Shown here: piece after piece, positions 35,569-44,438 of the stretch
Numbering within the stretch: the stretch's first letter is position 1
Layout of the letters: each line of letters begins with the position of its first letter
Origin: Ruminococcus sp.
Lineage (GTDB): Bacteria; Bacillota; Clostridia; Oscillospirales; Ruminococcaceae
NCBI GenBank assembly: GCA_017478965.1
Contig: JAFVCV010000039.1
Coordinates: 1 to 64,000 of the forward strand
Length of the DNA stretch: 64,000 nt
Direction of reading: 5' to 3'
Notes under the pieces: generated by a model
Databases searched by the model: none
What the model saw: only the letters and a program-made list of their open reading frames with translations
What the model was told of the DNA's origin: nothing
Program-made: the position numbers and the translations under genes

Positions 35569-36870
35569 TTATTTCAGGGCCTCGAAGGCAGTTGCAAGGT
35601 CCTCGATGATGTCGTCGATGTGCTCGGTGCCGATGGAAAGCCTGATGGTGTTAGGCTTGATACCCTGGTCGAGCAGCTCTTCCTCGTTGCACTCGGAATG
35701 AGTGGTGGAGGCCGGGTGGATAGCAAGGGACTTCACGTCAGCCACATTGGCAAGCAGTGAGAAAAGCTGCAGATTGTCGATGAACTTCTGCGCCTCAGCA
35801 GCACCGCCCTTTATCTCGAAGGTGAATATAGAACCGCCGCCGTTGGGGAAGTACTTCTTGTAAAGGGCCTTCTGCTCCTCGCTGTCGGTGACAGAGGGGT
35901 GGTTGACCTTTTCCACCAGAGGCTGGTCTTTCAGGAACTGAACGACTTTCAGTGCGTTCTCCACGTGTCTCTCAACTCTCAGTGACAGTGTTTCCAGGCC
36001 CTGGAGGAAGATGAATGCGTGAACAGGGGACAGGGTAGAACCGATGTCTCTCAGCAGTATAGCTCTTATGTAGGTAACATAAGCCGCAGCGCCGACGTCT
36101 TTGGCGAAGCTGACACCGTGGTAGCTCACATTAGGCTCCACCAGCCATGGGTGCTTGCCGGAAGATATCCAGTCGAATTTTCCGCTGTCAACTATCACGC
36201 CGCCGATGGTAGTGCCGTGACCGCCGATGAACTTGGTTGCGGAATGAACGACGATATCAGCGCCGTATTCGATAGGCCTTACCAGGTAAGGCGTAGCGAA
36301 GGTATTGTCAACTATCAGCGGTATCTTATGGGCATGGGCGATGGCGGCTATCTTCTCGATGTCCACCACCTCGGAATTGGGGTTGCCCAGTGTCTCTATC
36401 TCGATGGCTGTGGTGTTGTCCTTTATGGCTGCCTCGATGCCCTCGTAGTCAAAGGGGTCAACGAAAGTAGTCTCGATGCCGTAGGCCGGCAGAGTATGCT
36501 TCAAGAGATTGTAGGTGCCGCCATAGATGTTCTTTGCAGCGACCACATGGTTTCCTGCGTGGGCAACGGCCTGTATAGCATAGGTCAGTGCAGCAGCGCC
36601 GGAGGAAACGCCCAGGGCTGCAACGCCGCCCTCCAGGGAAGCTATCCTTTCCTCAAAGGTGCCCTGGGTGGGGTTAGTCAGTCTGCCGTATATGTTGCCG
36701 GCGTCCCTCAGACCGAAACGGTCAGTAGCGTGTTCGGAATTATGGAACACATAGGAAGAAGTCAGGTAGATAGGCACTGCCCTTGCGTCAGTGACGGGGT
36801 CCGGCTTTTCCTGGCCTGCATGGAGCTGTCTCGTCTCAAATCTAAGCTTTCTCTCATTTATATTACTCAT
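35569..36870 (-). CDS. metY: O-acetylhomoserine sulfhydrylase
   Basis: PLP enzyme that makes homocysteine from O-acetylhomoserine and sulfide. 433 aa, the length of the MetY group and longer than MetB/MetC. The PLP lysine is in SATKFIGGHG (about K205); the N-terminal ETRQLHAGQ and VPIYLTSSYVF are typical. It lies downstream of a strong promoter with two palindromes and a leader of about 200 nt that may encode a Cys-containing peptide. Confidence 0.93.
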   Translation of the reverse strand: MSNINERKLRFETRQLHAGQEKPDPVTDARAVPIYLTSSYVFHNSEHATDRFGLRDAGNIYGRLTNPTQGTFEERIASLEGGVAALGVSSGAAALTYAIQAVAHAGNHVVAAKNIYGGTYNLLKHTLPAYGIETTFVDPFDYEGIEAAIKDNTTAIEIETLGNPNSEVVDIEKIAAIAHAHKIPLIVDNTFATPYLVRPIEYGADIVVHSATKFIGGHGTTIGGVIVDSGKFDWISSGKHPWLVEPNVSYHGVSFAKDVGAAAYVTYIRAILLRDIGSTLSPVHAFIFLQGLETLSLRVERHVENALKVVQFLKDQPLVEKVNHPSVTDSEEQKALYKKYFPNGGGSIFTFEIKGGAAEAQKFIDNLQLFSLLANVADVKSLAIHPASTTHSECNEEELLDQGIKPNTIRLSIGTEHIDDIIEDLATAFEALK

Positions 36871-36945
36871 TTGTGATTACCTCTTTCTGTAAGTTATTGT
36901 TTGTTTTAATATCCCGCAGCTGTATGCTGCTCATTACGGCCTATA

Positions 36946-37011
36946 TCAACATCGCTCGCCGCACATTCGTATATGGGGCGAAACATTCAGCCCCCGTCTT
37001 ACAGAGCTCAC
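36946..37011 (-). CDS. Candidate Cys-containing leader peptide of metY
   Basis: GTG at 37011 with AGGTG six bases upstream opens a 21-residue frame ending ...RMCGERC-stop. Cys codons are at the third-last sense position before the final GER and at the very end. It lies inside the metY leader, about 65 nt after the expected transcription start and 75 nt before metY. A GTG three codons earlier is in frame. CGGC/GCCG and GCAGC/GCTGC hairpins follow. A cysteine-sensing leader would suit a sulfhydrylase; there is no U-run terminator, so control would be translational. Speculative. Confidence 0.35.
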   Translation of the reverse strand: MSSVRRGLNVSPHIRMCGERC

Positions 37012-37048
37012 AGAGAACACCTGCCTTTAGATGATTAATCTTATTATT

Positions 37049-37065
37049 CCTAGTGAGTTTCTAGG
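37049..37065 (-). promoter_or_regulatory. metY operator 2 (CCTAG-N7-CTAGG)
   Basis: Perfect 5-7-5 palindrome in the early transcribed region. It has the same architecture as the copy at 37099-37115; centres are 50 bp apart, close to five helical turns. Confidence 0.6.
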
Positions 37066-37082
37066 ATTGCTTTGCTGAAATT

Positions 37083-37115
37083 ATAATATCATATTTTTCC
37101 TATCATGTCAATAGG
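37083..37115 (-). promoter_or_regulatory. metY promoter with overlapping operator 1
   Basis: Minus strand TTGACA (37106-37111), 17-nt spacer, TATTAT (37083-37088). CCTAT-N7-ATAGG (37099-37115) covers the -35, placing a dimeric repressor over it. Confidence 0.75.
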
Positions 37116-37199
37116 TTTTGAGGATATTTTTCAACTTTGTGAGTTTTGCACACTCAAAGCCGCTGACTTAGCCTTCCTGAGGTGATTTTTCACAATGGC

Positions 37200-37231
37200 A
37201 AAAGAAATGCCCCCCGCCGAAAGGTGGGGGC
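37200..37231 (-). terminator. Probable terminator after htpG
   Basis: GCCCCC...GGGGGGC hairpin (37209-37231) followed on the minus strand by ATTTCTTTT. The rest of 37116-37358 shows nothing else. Confidence 0.6.
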
Positions 37232-37358
37232 AGCAGTAAATCTTTGGTTTTGGGTACTTATAACAAAGCATTACGTGGACAGCGCAGATAAAGGTGCCGG
37301 ACCATGAGGCAATATCCGCCTATCGCTGATGCTCCGGTGTGAGAACTTTGGTCACCAT

Positions 37359-39251
37359 TTACTTTGTCATAAGCTCGCAGACCAGGTTAGCGAACTCTAC
37401 CGGATCGTCGATATTCATGCCCTCGATGAGCAGAGCCTGGTCGTAGAGCATCTTTGAATACTTCGTCAGGGTGTCCTTATCCTCAGCATAAAGTGATCTC
37501 AGCTTTTCAAAGATCGGGTGGCCGGGGTTTATCTCCAGGGCCTTTTCAGCCTTGACCCTGTTTGAATCGTTCTGCGGCATGGCATTCAGGACCTTTTCCA
37601 TCTCGATACTGATGGGGCCGCCGTCGGAGGACAGGCACACAGGGTGGGTCTTGAGCTTCTTAGAAAGGCGGACAGTCTTCGCCTTGTCCTTGATGGCCTC
37701 CTGCATGAAGGTGAACATATCCTTGTTCTCCTCATCGAGCTTTTTCAGCTCCTCCTTTTCCTCCTCGGTGTCAAGGTCAACATCTGCGTCGCTGATGGAC
37801 TTGAAGGTCTTTCCGTCGTAGTTTATCATTACTTTAAGGGTGAACTCGTCCACGTCCTGAGTAAGATAGAGGACTTCGATGCCCTTGTCCTTTATCTTCT
37901 CCATCTGCGGCAGCATATCTATCCTCTCCTTAGTCTCTCCGCAGGCGTAATAGATATGCTCCTGTCCCTCCTTCATTCTTGAAACATACTCGCTGAGGGT
38001 GACGTTCTTGCCGTCCTCAAAGCTGGACTTGAACATCAGCAGGTCTTTAAGTGTCTCGTTGGCTGCGCCGTAGCTCTGATAGATGCCGAACTTGAATTGC
38101 AGCCCGAAGACCTCGTAGAACTTCTCATACTTCTCCCTGTCGTTCTTGAGCATTTTCGCAAGCTCGTTCTTGATGGACTTTTCCAGGTTCTTGGCGATTA
38201 TTTTCAGCTGTCTGTCCTGCTGCAAAAGCTCACGGGAGATATTCAGCGAAAGGTCCTCGCTGTCCACAACGCCCTTGACAAAGCTGAACCAGTCCGGCAG
38301 CAGATCGGCGCATTTGTCCATTATCAGCACGCCGCTGGAATAGAGCTGAAGGCCCTTTTCATAGTCCTTTGAATAATAGTCGAAGGGCGCCCTTGCAGGT
38401 ATATAGAGCAGAGCGTCATAGGTGGCAAGGCCCTCGTTCTTAGAATGGATATGGGCGACCGGAGGCTCATAGTCCATGAATTTCTCGGTGTAGAAATTGT
38501 TGTAGTCCTCCTCAGTCAGCTCATTCTTGTTGCGTTTCCAGATAGGGGTCATGCTGTTGAGGGTCTCGACCTCTCTGGTTATCTCCGGGTCCTTGCCCTC
38601 TTCAGTATAGTGAGTATGCTCCACCTCCATCCTGATCGGGAAACGGATATAATCAGAATACTTCTTTACCAGGGACTGTATCTGGAACTGGTCGCAGTAT
38701 CTTGAATACTTCTCGTCCTCAGTGTCGTCCTTCAGGAACATGGTGATGACAGTGCCTGCGGTATCCTTCTCGGCTTCCTCGATGGTGTAGCCGTCAACTC
38801 CGTCGGACTTCCAGAGATATGCCTTGTCGCTGCCAAAGGCCTTTGAGAGCACCTGCACTTCCTTAGCTACCATGAAGGTGGAATAAAAGCCCACGCCGAA
38901 CTGGCCGATTATGTCAACGTCCTCCCCAAGGTCGTTCTCCTTCTTGAAAGCCAAGGACCCGGACTGAGCGATGGTGCCAAGATTGTTCTCCAGTTCCTCC
39001 TCGGTCATGCCGATGCCGTTATCGCTTACAGTAACGGTCTTCTTGTCCTTGTCAACGGCGATGGTGATGGCAAAATCGTCCTTTCCCATTCCCACAGAGG
39101 TATCGGTCAGGGACTTGAAATAGAGCTTGTCTATGGCGTCGCTGGCATTTGAGATCAGCTCTCTTAAAAATATCTCCTTATGGGTATAGATGGAATTTAT
39201 CATCATATCCAGTAGTCTTTTTGACTCAGCTTTGAATTCCTTATGCTGCAT
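37359..39251 (-). CDS. htpG: Chaperone HtpG (Hsp90)
   Basis: ATP-dependent cytosolic chaperone. 630 aa with the GHKL ATPase domain (FLRELISNASDAIDKL about 29-44; DNGIGM about 79-84; GQFGVGFYS about 115-123), middle domain and C-terminal dimerisation domain. Directly controlled by a perfect CIRCE element upstream, so it should be in the HrcA heat-shock regulon; in Bacillus subtilis htpG is not. Confidence 0.96.
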   Translation of the reverse strand: MQHKEFKAESKRLLDMMINSIYTHKEIFLRELISNASDAIDKLYFKSLTDTSVGMGKDDFAITIAVDKDKKTVTVSDNGIGMTEEELENNLGTIAQSGSLAFKKENDLGEDVDIIGQFGVGFYSTFMVAKEVQVLSKAFGSDKAYLWKSDGVDGYTIEEAEKDTAGTVITMFLKDDTEDEKYSRYCDQFQIQSLVKKYSDYIRFPIRMEVEHTHYTEEGKDPEITREVETLNSMTPIWKRNKNELTEEDYNNFYTEKFMDYEPPVAHIHSKNEGLATYDALLYIPARAPFDYYSKDYEKGLQLYSSGVLIMDKCADLLPDWFSFVKGVVDSEDLSLNISRELLQQDRQLKIIAKNLEKSIKNELAKMLKNDREKYEKFYEVFGLQFKFGIYQSYGAANETLKDLLMFKSSFEDGKNVTLSEYVSRMKEGQEHIYYACGETKERIDMLPQMEKIKDKGIEVLYLTQDVDEFTLKVMINYDGKTFKSISDADVDLDTEEEKEELKKLDEENKDMFTFMQEAIKDKAKTVRLSKKLKTHPVCLSSDGGPISIEMEKVLNAMPQNDSNRVKAEKALEINPGHPIFEKLRSLYAEDKDTLTKYSKMLYDQALLIEGMNIDDPVEFANLVCELMTK

Positions 39252-39315
39252 TTTCCATACTCTCCTTTATATCATAAAAATATCTGGCTTTTTCTTTCCC
39301 CTGAAGGGCAACTGG

Positions 39316-39342
39316 TTAGCACTCTCGTCTTTTGAGTGCTAA
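39316..39342. promoter_or_regulatory. CIRCE operator (HrcA binding site)
   Basis: TTAGCACTC-N9-GAGTGCTAA, an exact match to the CIRCE consensus, just downstream of the htpG -10. Confidence 0.95.
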
Positions 39343-39346
39343 ATAT

Positions 39347-39374
39347 ATTATATCGCATTGTAAAAGAATTTCAA
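39347..39374 (-). promoter_or_regulatory. Sigma-A promoter of htpG
   Basis: Minus strand TTGAAA (39369-39374), 16-nt spacer, TATAAT (39347-39352). The CIRCE starts 4 nt after the -10. Confidence 0.8.
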
Positions 39375-39489
39375 GTGGTTACATAAAATATGTGTATTTT
39401 ATTTACAAAAGCTTAATATTTCACATGGCCGGACCGTGCTGCTCAATGGGAAAGCACTGTCAAGGCCGGCAAAACACTTCCTCAGACTC

Positions 39490-39518
39490 TTGCAATTCCG
39501 GCCAAAAGATGTTATAAT
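39490..39518 (+). promoter_or_regulatory. Sigma-A promoter of the CPBP protease gene
   Basis: TTGCAA (39490-39495), 17-nt spacer, TATAAT (39513-39518). Confidence 0.75.
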
Positions 39519-39553
39519 GTAAAAGATACCGCACCGTGAAAGGAGGAGAGACC

Positions 39554-40627
39554 TTGGACTTCAACAATACGCCGCAGGGTTTTAGCTATGACAGCGGACA
39601 GAACGTCAATATTATTTTTCCTTCCGAGGAAAGAATGAGGAGAAAACAGTCCATCGCCAAGGACTGCGGGAAAATGGGCGCAATGCTCATAATCTACCAT
39701 GTCATGAGCGACCTGCTGATGTATGTATTCTATCTTGTGACCTATGCGGTGCTGACAAAGACCGTGACGCTGAGCGTTTCCGAGGCGGCCACATATCTGG
39801 TAAGGGAGCATTACGGGCTGGTGACCTCCACCTCCTTTACCATGGGGCTTAACCTTGCGGCAACACTTCCCACCCTGGCGGTGGTGCTAATCCTGGGGAA
39901 GGCAGTCTTCAAGGCGGACTTCAACGGGTTTTTCCACCCGGAAAAAAAGGGCTTCGCTGCCGGAGCCAGATGGTCCCCGGCCTGCTTTGTCATAAATATG
40001 ATAATATCCATGATGCTGTATTATGTCATGGCGTTTCTGAATAATGCGGGTGTTACGGTCCCGGAGGCAGACTTCACCATAAACCGGCCCTCGATCCTGG
40101 CGGTGGTCACGCAGTTTTTATATGTGGTCGTCATAGCGCCGATCATCGAAGAGACTCTTTACCGTGGGGTCATACTTGGCATGATATCCAGATACGGGAA
40201 GGGTGCGGCGGTCCTGTTCTCGGCCTTAGCCTTCGGGCTGATGCACGGGAATGTCCCTCAGGCCGTATCGGCTTTCCTGACCGGTATCCTCTATGCCTCC
40301 ATCGCCGTCAACTGCGGTTCCATAATACCCTCCATACTGATACACAGCTTTAACAATCTTATCGCAAATTTCTCCACTCTTGCCAACGCCCTGGGGATAC
40401 CCCATTCGGATATGGCCCTGAGCATCATCGAGATACTCATAGGTCTTGTGGGCGTATACGTGCTGATGACCTACTACCGTCAGCTCAGGTACTCTGAGGA
40501 CCGCTCCAAACAGGAGCTGGCTGAGGACAGGAAGAGCATTTTCACCAACCCTGTGCTGCTTATATACCTTGCCATACTTATATACGAGATGGTCAATGAC
40601 CTGATCGAGGCAAATATTCGGGTGTGA
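39554..40627 (+). CDS. CPBP family intramembrane glutamic endopeptidase
   Basis: Membrane protein with about eight hydrophobic segments and the CPBP (CAAX/Abi) motifs: EETLYRG (Glu-Glu pair, about residue 206), FGLMHGN (His) and HSFNN. Start is TTG 39554, with AGGAGG 7 nt upstream; the GTG at 39536 has no ribosome-binding site. 357 aa. Family members cleave within membranes or protect against own bacteriocins; the substrate here is unknown. Confidence 0.88.
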   Translation: MDFNNTPQGFSYDSGQNVNIIFPSEERMRRKQSIAKDCGKMGAMLIIYHVMSDLLMYVFYLVTYAVLTKTVTLSVSEAATYLVREHYGLVTSTSFTMGLNLAATLPTLAVVLILGKAVFKADFNGFFHPEKKGFAAGARWSPACFVINMIISMMLYYVMAFLNNAGVTVPEADFTINRPSILAVVTQFLYVVVIAPIIEETLYRGVILGMISRYGKGAAVLFSALAFGLMHGNVPQAVSAFLTGILYASIAVNCGSIIPSILIHSFNNLIANFSTLANALGIPHSDMALSIIEILIGLVGVYVLMTYYRQLRYSEDRSKQELAEDRKSIFTNPVLLIYLAILIYEMVNDLIEANIRV

Positions 40628-40650
40628 AAAGGCTGAGCGCAAAGCGGATA

Positions 40651-40707
40651 ACAGCGGATAATAAAGGCGCCGCCCCGTGCGGCGTGACTTTATTGTCCGC
40701 TGTTTTT
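40651..40707 (+). terminator. Strong terminator after the CPBP gene
   Basis: ACAGCGGATAATAAAG (40651-40666) pairs with CTTTATTGTCCGCTGT (40688-40703), one G-U pair. An inner GCGCCGC/GCGGCGT stem is present and T follows. About 23 bp in all. Confidence 0.92.
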
Positions 40708-40847
40708 GTCTTCGACACGGACGGACAAAATAACACATTAGGCCGAAAATTTTGATTGTTTTTATTTAATTTGCACAAGTATTGCTTTTGGACGGTATAA
40801 TAAAACTGTGCTCTTAAATAAATCACAAGCAAAATTATATAATTTGC

Positions 40848-40876
40848 TTGACAAATTATTTATGCGGTGCTATACT
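40848..40876 (+). promoter_or_regulatory. Sigma-A promoter of the RHH protein gene
   Basis: TTGACA (40848-40853), 17-nt spacer, TATACT (40871-40876). The start codon is only about 20 nt downstream of the expected start site. Confidence 0.8.
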
Positions 40877-40904
40877 GTTATCAGAGTCAGAAGAGGTGAT
40901 GGCA

Positions 40905-41573
40905 GTGGAAAAAAGCGTTTACAGCATAGTGCTTTCGGACCAGGTGGTCGAGGCTGTGGACAGAATGGCTTATTCTGTGGGGACCAGCAGGTCAAATCTC
41001 ATAAACCAGATCTTGGCCGAGCATTTGCAGCTCATGACCCCGGAGATGAGGATGAGGGAGATATTCACCGCTATCCAGCAGCTCATGGAGCCGCAGTTTC
41101 GGCTCATGGAGCAAAGCTCGGAGGCCATGATGTCCATAAAAAGTCCGGTGCGGTACAAGTATAAGCCCACTGTGCGCTACAGTATAGAGCTGACCAGGGA
41201 TATGAGCAGCCGGGTGGCAAAGCTGAAGGTCTTTTTCAGGACCAAGAGCGGGCAGCTCATTGCAGACGCCAACGTTTTTTTCAGCGGCTGGCAGGCTATG
41301 GAGGACAAGTATCTGGGCGGCATTTACAAGGACGGCGTTCCGGCGGCGTCCGGCGAGGGCAGGTATGAGAGGGATTTTTATTCTCCTGATGCAGCCGCTC
41401 TCAGCGACGTGCAGATAGCGGGGTCGATAGCCGGGTATATAAGGCTGATGGACAGGTGTATACAGCTCTATTTTGACGGACTGAGCCGGGGAAAGGATAA
41501 CGGCAGAGAGATCGAGGAAGAATACAGGAGATATATAAAAGAAAAAGGGGAGGTCCCCAAAGGCCCCTGGTAA
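40905..41573 (+). CDS. Ribbon-helix-helix (CopG-like) protein of unknown function
   Basis: GTG 40905 is the best start (AGAGG 8 nt upstream); ATG 40899 is too close to it, and the longer frame begins inside the -35. 222 aa. Residues 3-45 resemble an RHH DNA-binding motif (VYSIVLSDQVVEAVDRMAYS, then SRSNLINQILAEHL). The rest is an unrecognised domain with a beta-rich segment (RYKYKPTVRYSIELTRDMSS) reminiscent of a self-recognition or sensor fold. The short leader leaves room for autorepression. Function unknown. Confidence 0.65.
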   Translation: MEKSVYSIVLSDQVVEAVDRMAYSVGTSRSNLINQILAEHLQLMTPEMRMREIFTAIQQLMEPQFRLMEQSSEAMMSIKSPVRYKYKPTVRYSIELTRDMSSRVAKLKVFFRTKSGQLIADANVFFSGWQAMEDKYLGGIYKDGVPAASGEGRYERDFYSPDAAALSDVQIAGSIAGYIRLMDRCIQLYFDGLSRGKDNGREIEEEYRRYIKEKGEVPKGPW

Positions 41574-41603
41574 TATTCAGCCAAACCAGGAGTTGTTTGA
41601 AAG

Positions 41604-41656
41604 AGGTCAGGGGAATGACCTTTATTCAGAAAGGTTTTGCCAGATGCGCAGCGCAT
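41604..41656 (+). promoter_or_regulatory. Palindromes upstream of clpB
   Basis: AGGTCA-N6-TGACCT (41604-41621) and GATGCGC-A-GCGCATC (41642-41656). The first is symmetrical, unlike the directly repeated CtsR heptamer, and there is no CIRCE. A clear sigma-A promoter was not found in 41574-41771. Confidence 0.5.
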
Positions 41657-41771
41657 CAGATCGCAGCACCGGTGCATTTCACGATCGGTCTAAAGTAAAC
41701 AAAAGCCGGATATGTTTTTTCGCCTGGGCGGAAAACATGAGCCGGAAACAATATAAGAGGAGGACGAGAGT

Positions 41772-44396
41772 ATGGATATCAATAAATTCACCGAGAAGTC
41801 AGTGTCGGCTTTGCAGGAGGCACAGTCCATAGCTGCCAGAAACAGCAACCAGGCTGTGGACCAGGAGCATCTTCTCATCGCCCTTTGTCAGGACGAGAAT
41901 GGGCTGATCCCTCAGCTGCTGACAAATATGGGGATAGATACCGCACAGTTTATGGAGAGCCTGGAAAGAGCGGTGGACAGGATACCTAAGGTCACTATGG
42001 GCGGCGGCGCCCAGGGGCAGGTGTTCATTTCACAGGACCTTAACAGGGCCTTCGCAGAGGCCGAGTCAAAGGCTTCGAGAATGAAGGACGAGTATGTGTC
42101 GGTGGAGCATATTTTCATGGCCATAATAGAGTGCGCCAACAGACAGGTCAGCGAGATAATGAACACCTTCGGCATCGACGAGAGCCGGTTCCTTGGGGTG
42201 CTCAAAAACGTCAGGGGCGACGCAAAGGTCACCAGCCAGAAACCTGAGGAGACCTATGACGTGCTGAAAAAGTACGGGCAGGAGCTGGTGGGCCTTGCAA
42301 GGCAGAACAAGCTTGACCCCGTCATAGGCAGGGACTCCGAGATAAGGAACACCATCAGGATACTGTCAAGAAAGACCAAGAACAACCCCGTCCTCAGAGG
42401 CGAGCCGGGCGTTGGAAAGACCGCTGTAGCCGAGGGACTGGCCCAGAGGATAGTCAGCGGCGACGTGCCGGACAGCCTGAAGGACAGGCAGATATTCTCT
42501 CTTGACCTTGGCTCCCTTATCGCAGGCGCTAAGTTCAGGGGCGAGTTCGAGGAAAGGTTCAAGGCCGTGGTGGAGGCCATAAAGAAGTCTGAGGGCAGGA
42601 TAATACTGTTCATCGACGAGCTCCATACCATAGTCGGCGCAGGCAAGTCCGACGGCGCTATGGACGCTGGAAATCTTTTGAAACCCATGCTTGCCAGGGG
42701 CGAGCTGCACTGCATAGGCGCTACCACCCTGAATGAGTACAGGCAGTTCATCGAGAAAGACAAGGCTCTGGAAAGAAGGTTCCAGCCGGTGATGATCGAC
42801 GAGCCTACCGTTGAAGACACCATTTCTATCCTCAGGGGACTCAAAGAGAGGTACGAGGTCTTCCACGGCGTGAAGATACAGGACCAGGCCCTTATCACTG
42901 CCGCTGTGCTTTCGGACAGATATATAACCGACAGGTTCCTGCCGGATAAGGCCATAGACCTGGTGGACGAAGCCTGCGCACTTATCAGGACCGAGATGGA
43001 CTCCATGCCCACGGAGCTTGACGAGATAAGGCGGAAGATCCTGCGTCATGAGATAGAGGAAACGGTCCTCAAAAAAGAGGACGACAAGCTTGCCGCCGAG
43101 CAGCTCTCTGAGGTACAGAAAGAGCTGGCTGAGATGAGGTCTCAGTACGATGAGATGAAGGCCAAGTGGGAGAACGAGAAGAACGCCATCTCCAAGGTAC
43201 AGAAGCTCCGTGAGGACATCGAGGAGTGTTCCAAGGAGATGAAACAGGCCGAGAGGGATTATGACCTGAGCAAGCTGGCCGAATTGCAGTACGGCAGGAT
43301 GGTAGAGCTGAGAAAGCAGCTGGAGGAGGAAGAGGCTAAGGCCGAAAGCTCCGGCAAGAAGAACACTCTGCTCAGAGATAAAGTCACCGAGGACGAGATC
43401 GCAAGGATAATCTGCCGCTGGACAGGCATACCTGTGGCAAAGCTCATGGAGGGGGAGAGAGAAAAGCTGCTGAGGCTCCAGGATATCCTCCACCAGAGGG
43501 TCATCGGGCAGAACGAAGCGGTGGAGAAGGTCAGCGAGGCCATACTGCGTTCAAGGGCTGGCATCGCAAATCCCAACACTCCCATAGGCTCATTCCTGTT
43601 CTTAGGACCCACCGGCGTAGGAAAGACGGAGCTGGCCAAGTCCTTAGCACAGGCGCTTTTTGATGACGAGAACAATATGGTAAGGATAGATATGTCGGAA
43701 TACATGGAGAAATTCAGCGTAAGCCGTCTTATCGGAGCGCCTCCCGGATACGTGGGCTATGAGGAAGGCGGACAGCTCACCGAGGCCGTCAGAAGAAAGC
43801 CTTACTCGGTGGTACTTCTGGACGAGGTAGAAAAGGCCCATCCGGACGTTTTCAATATCCTTCTGCAAGTCCTTGATGACGGCAGGGTCACTGATTCCCA
43901 GGGCAGGACGGTAGACTTCAAGAACACCGTCATAATACTGACCTCGAACCTGGGGTCCCCATATATCCTGGAGGGCATCAACGAAGAGGGCGAGATCTCG
44001 GAGGAGGCCAAAAAGCAGGTGGACGCACTGCTGAAAAAGCAGTTCAGGCCGGAATTCCTGAACCGTCTTGACGAGATAGTTTACTATAAGCCTTTGATGA
44101 AGGAGGAGATACACGGTATCTGCGGGCTGATGTTAAAGAGCCTTGGCAAGAGGCTGCAGGACCGCAGGCTGACCATGGAGGTCAGCGACGCCGCAAAGGA
44201 CGCAATAGTCGAGCAGGGCTACGACATGATGTTCGGCGCAAGACCTTTGAGAAGGTTCATCCAGAGCCATATCGAGACTCTTATCGCAAAGAAGATCATT
44301 GCCGACGACCCGGAGCCTGACAGCACCGTAAAGGTAGACTATCAGGAGGGCAGGTTCACCGTGGAAGTCGTTGCGCCGGCAAAACAGGACAGCTGA
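41772..44396 (+). CDS. clpB: ATP-dependent chaperone ClpB
   Basis: Hsp100 disaggregase, 874 aa: N-domain (about 1-145), first AAA+ with Walker A GEPGVGKT (about 213), a long coiled-coil middle domain (about 405-535), second AAA+ with GPTGVGKT (about 615), and C-terminal small domain. The middle domain's presence separates ClpB from ClpA/ClpC. GAGGAGGA ribosome-binding site. Confidence 0.96.
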   Translation: MDINKFTEKSVSALQEAQSIAARNSNQAVDQEHLLIALCQDENGLIPQLLTNMGIDTAQFMESLERAVDRIPKVTMGGGAQGQVFISQDLNRAFAEAESKASRMKDEYVSVEHIFMAIIECANRQVSEIMNTFGIDESRFLGVLKNVRGDAKVTSQKPEETYDVLKKYGQELVGLARQNKLDPVIGRDSEIRNTIRILSRKTKNNPVLRGEPGVGKTAVAEGLAQRIVSGDVPDSLKDRQIFSLDLGSLIAGAKFRGEFEERFKAVVEAIKKSEGRIILFIDELHTIVGAGKSDGAMDAGNLLKPMLARGELHCIGATTLNEYRQFIEKDKALERRFQPVMIDEPTVEDTISILRGLKERYEVFHGVKIQDQALITAAVLSDRYITDRFLPDKAIDLVDEACALIRTEMDSMPTELDEIRRKILRHEIEETVLKKEDDKLAAEQLSEVQKELAEMRSQYDEMKAKWENEKNAISKVQKLREDIEECSKEMKQAERDYDLSKLAELQYGRMVELRKQLEEEEAKAESSGKKNTLLRDKVTEDEIARIICRWTGIPVAKLMEGEREKLLRLQDILHQRVIGQNEAVEKVSEAILRSRAGIANPNTPIGSFLFLGPTGVGKTELAKSLAQALFDDENNMVRIDMSEYMEKFSVSRLIGAPPGYVGYEEGGQLTEAVRRKPYSVVLLDEVEKAHPDVFNILLQVLDDGRVTDSQGRTVDFKNTVIILTSNLGSPYILEGINEEGEISEEAKKQVDALLKKQFRPEFLNRLDEIVYYKPLMKEEIHGICGLMLKSLGKRLQDRRLTMEVSDAAKDAIVEQGYDMMFGARPLRRFIQSHIETLIAKKIIADDPEPDSTVKVDYQEGRFTVEVVAPAKQDS

Positions 44397-44399
44397 AAT

Positions 44400-44438
44400 A
44401 ACAGACACCTCTGCAGGTAGTTGCAGAGGTGTCTGTTT
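44400..44438. terminator. Terminator between clpB and the NUDIX gene
   Basis: ACAGACACCTCTGCA (44401-44415) with TGCAGAGGTGTCTGT (44422-44436), a perfect 15-bp stem serving two convergent genes. Confidence 0.85.

Noticed and set aside
36871-37080. SAM (S-box) or T-box riboswitch before metY
   Set aside because: No conserved S-box core or T-box sequence was found; the region has simple hairpins and no U-run terminator.
41574-41771. CtsR operator or CIRCE before clpB
   Set aside because: No direct heptamer repeat as CtsR needs, and no TTAGCACTC-N9-GAGTGCTAA; only unrelated palindromes.
42254-43493. Long minus-strand open frames (252 and 375 residues)
   Set aside because: Antisense shadows of clpB, produced by its biased codon use.
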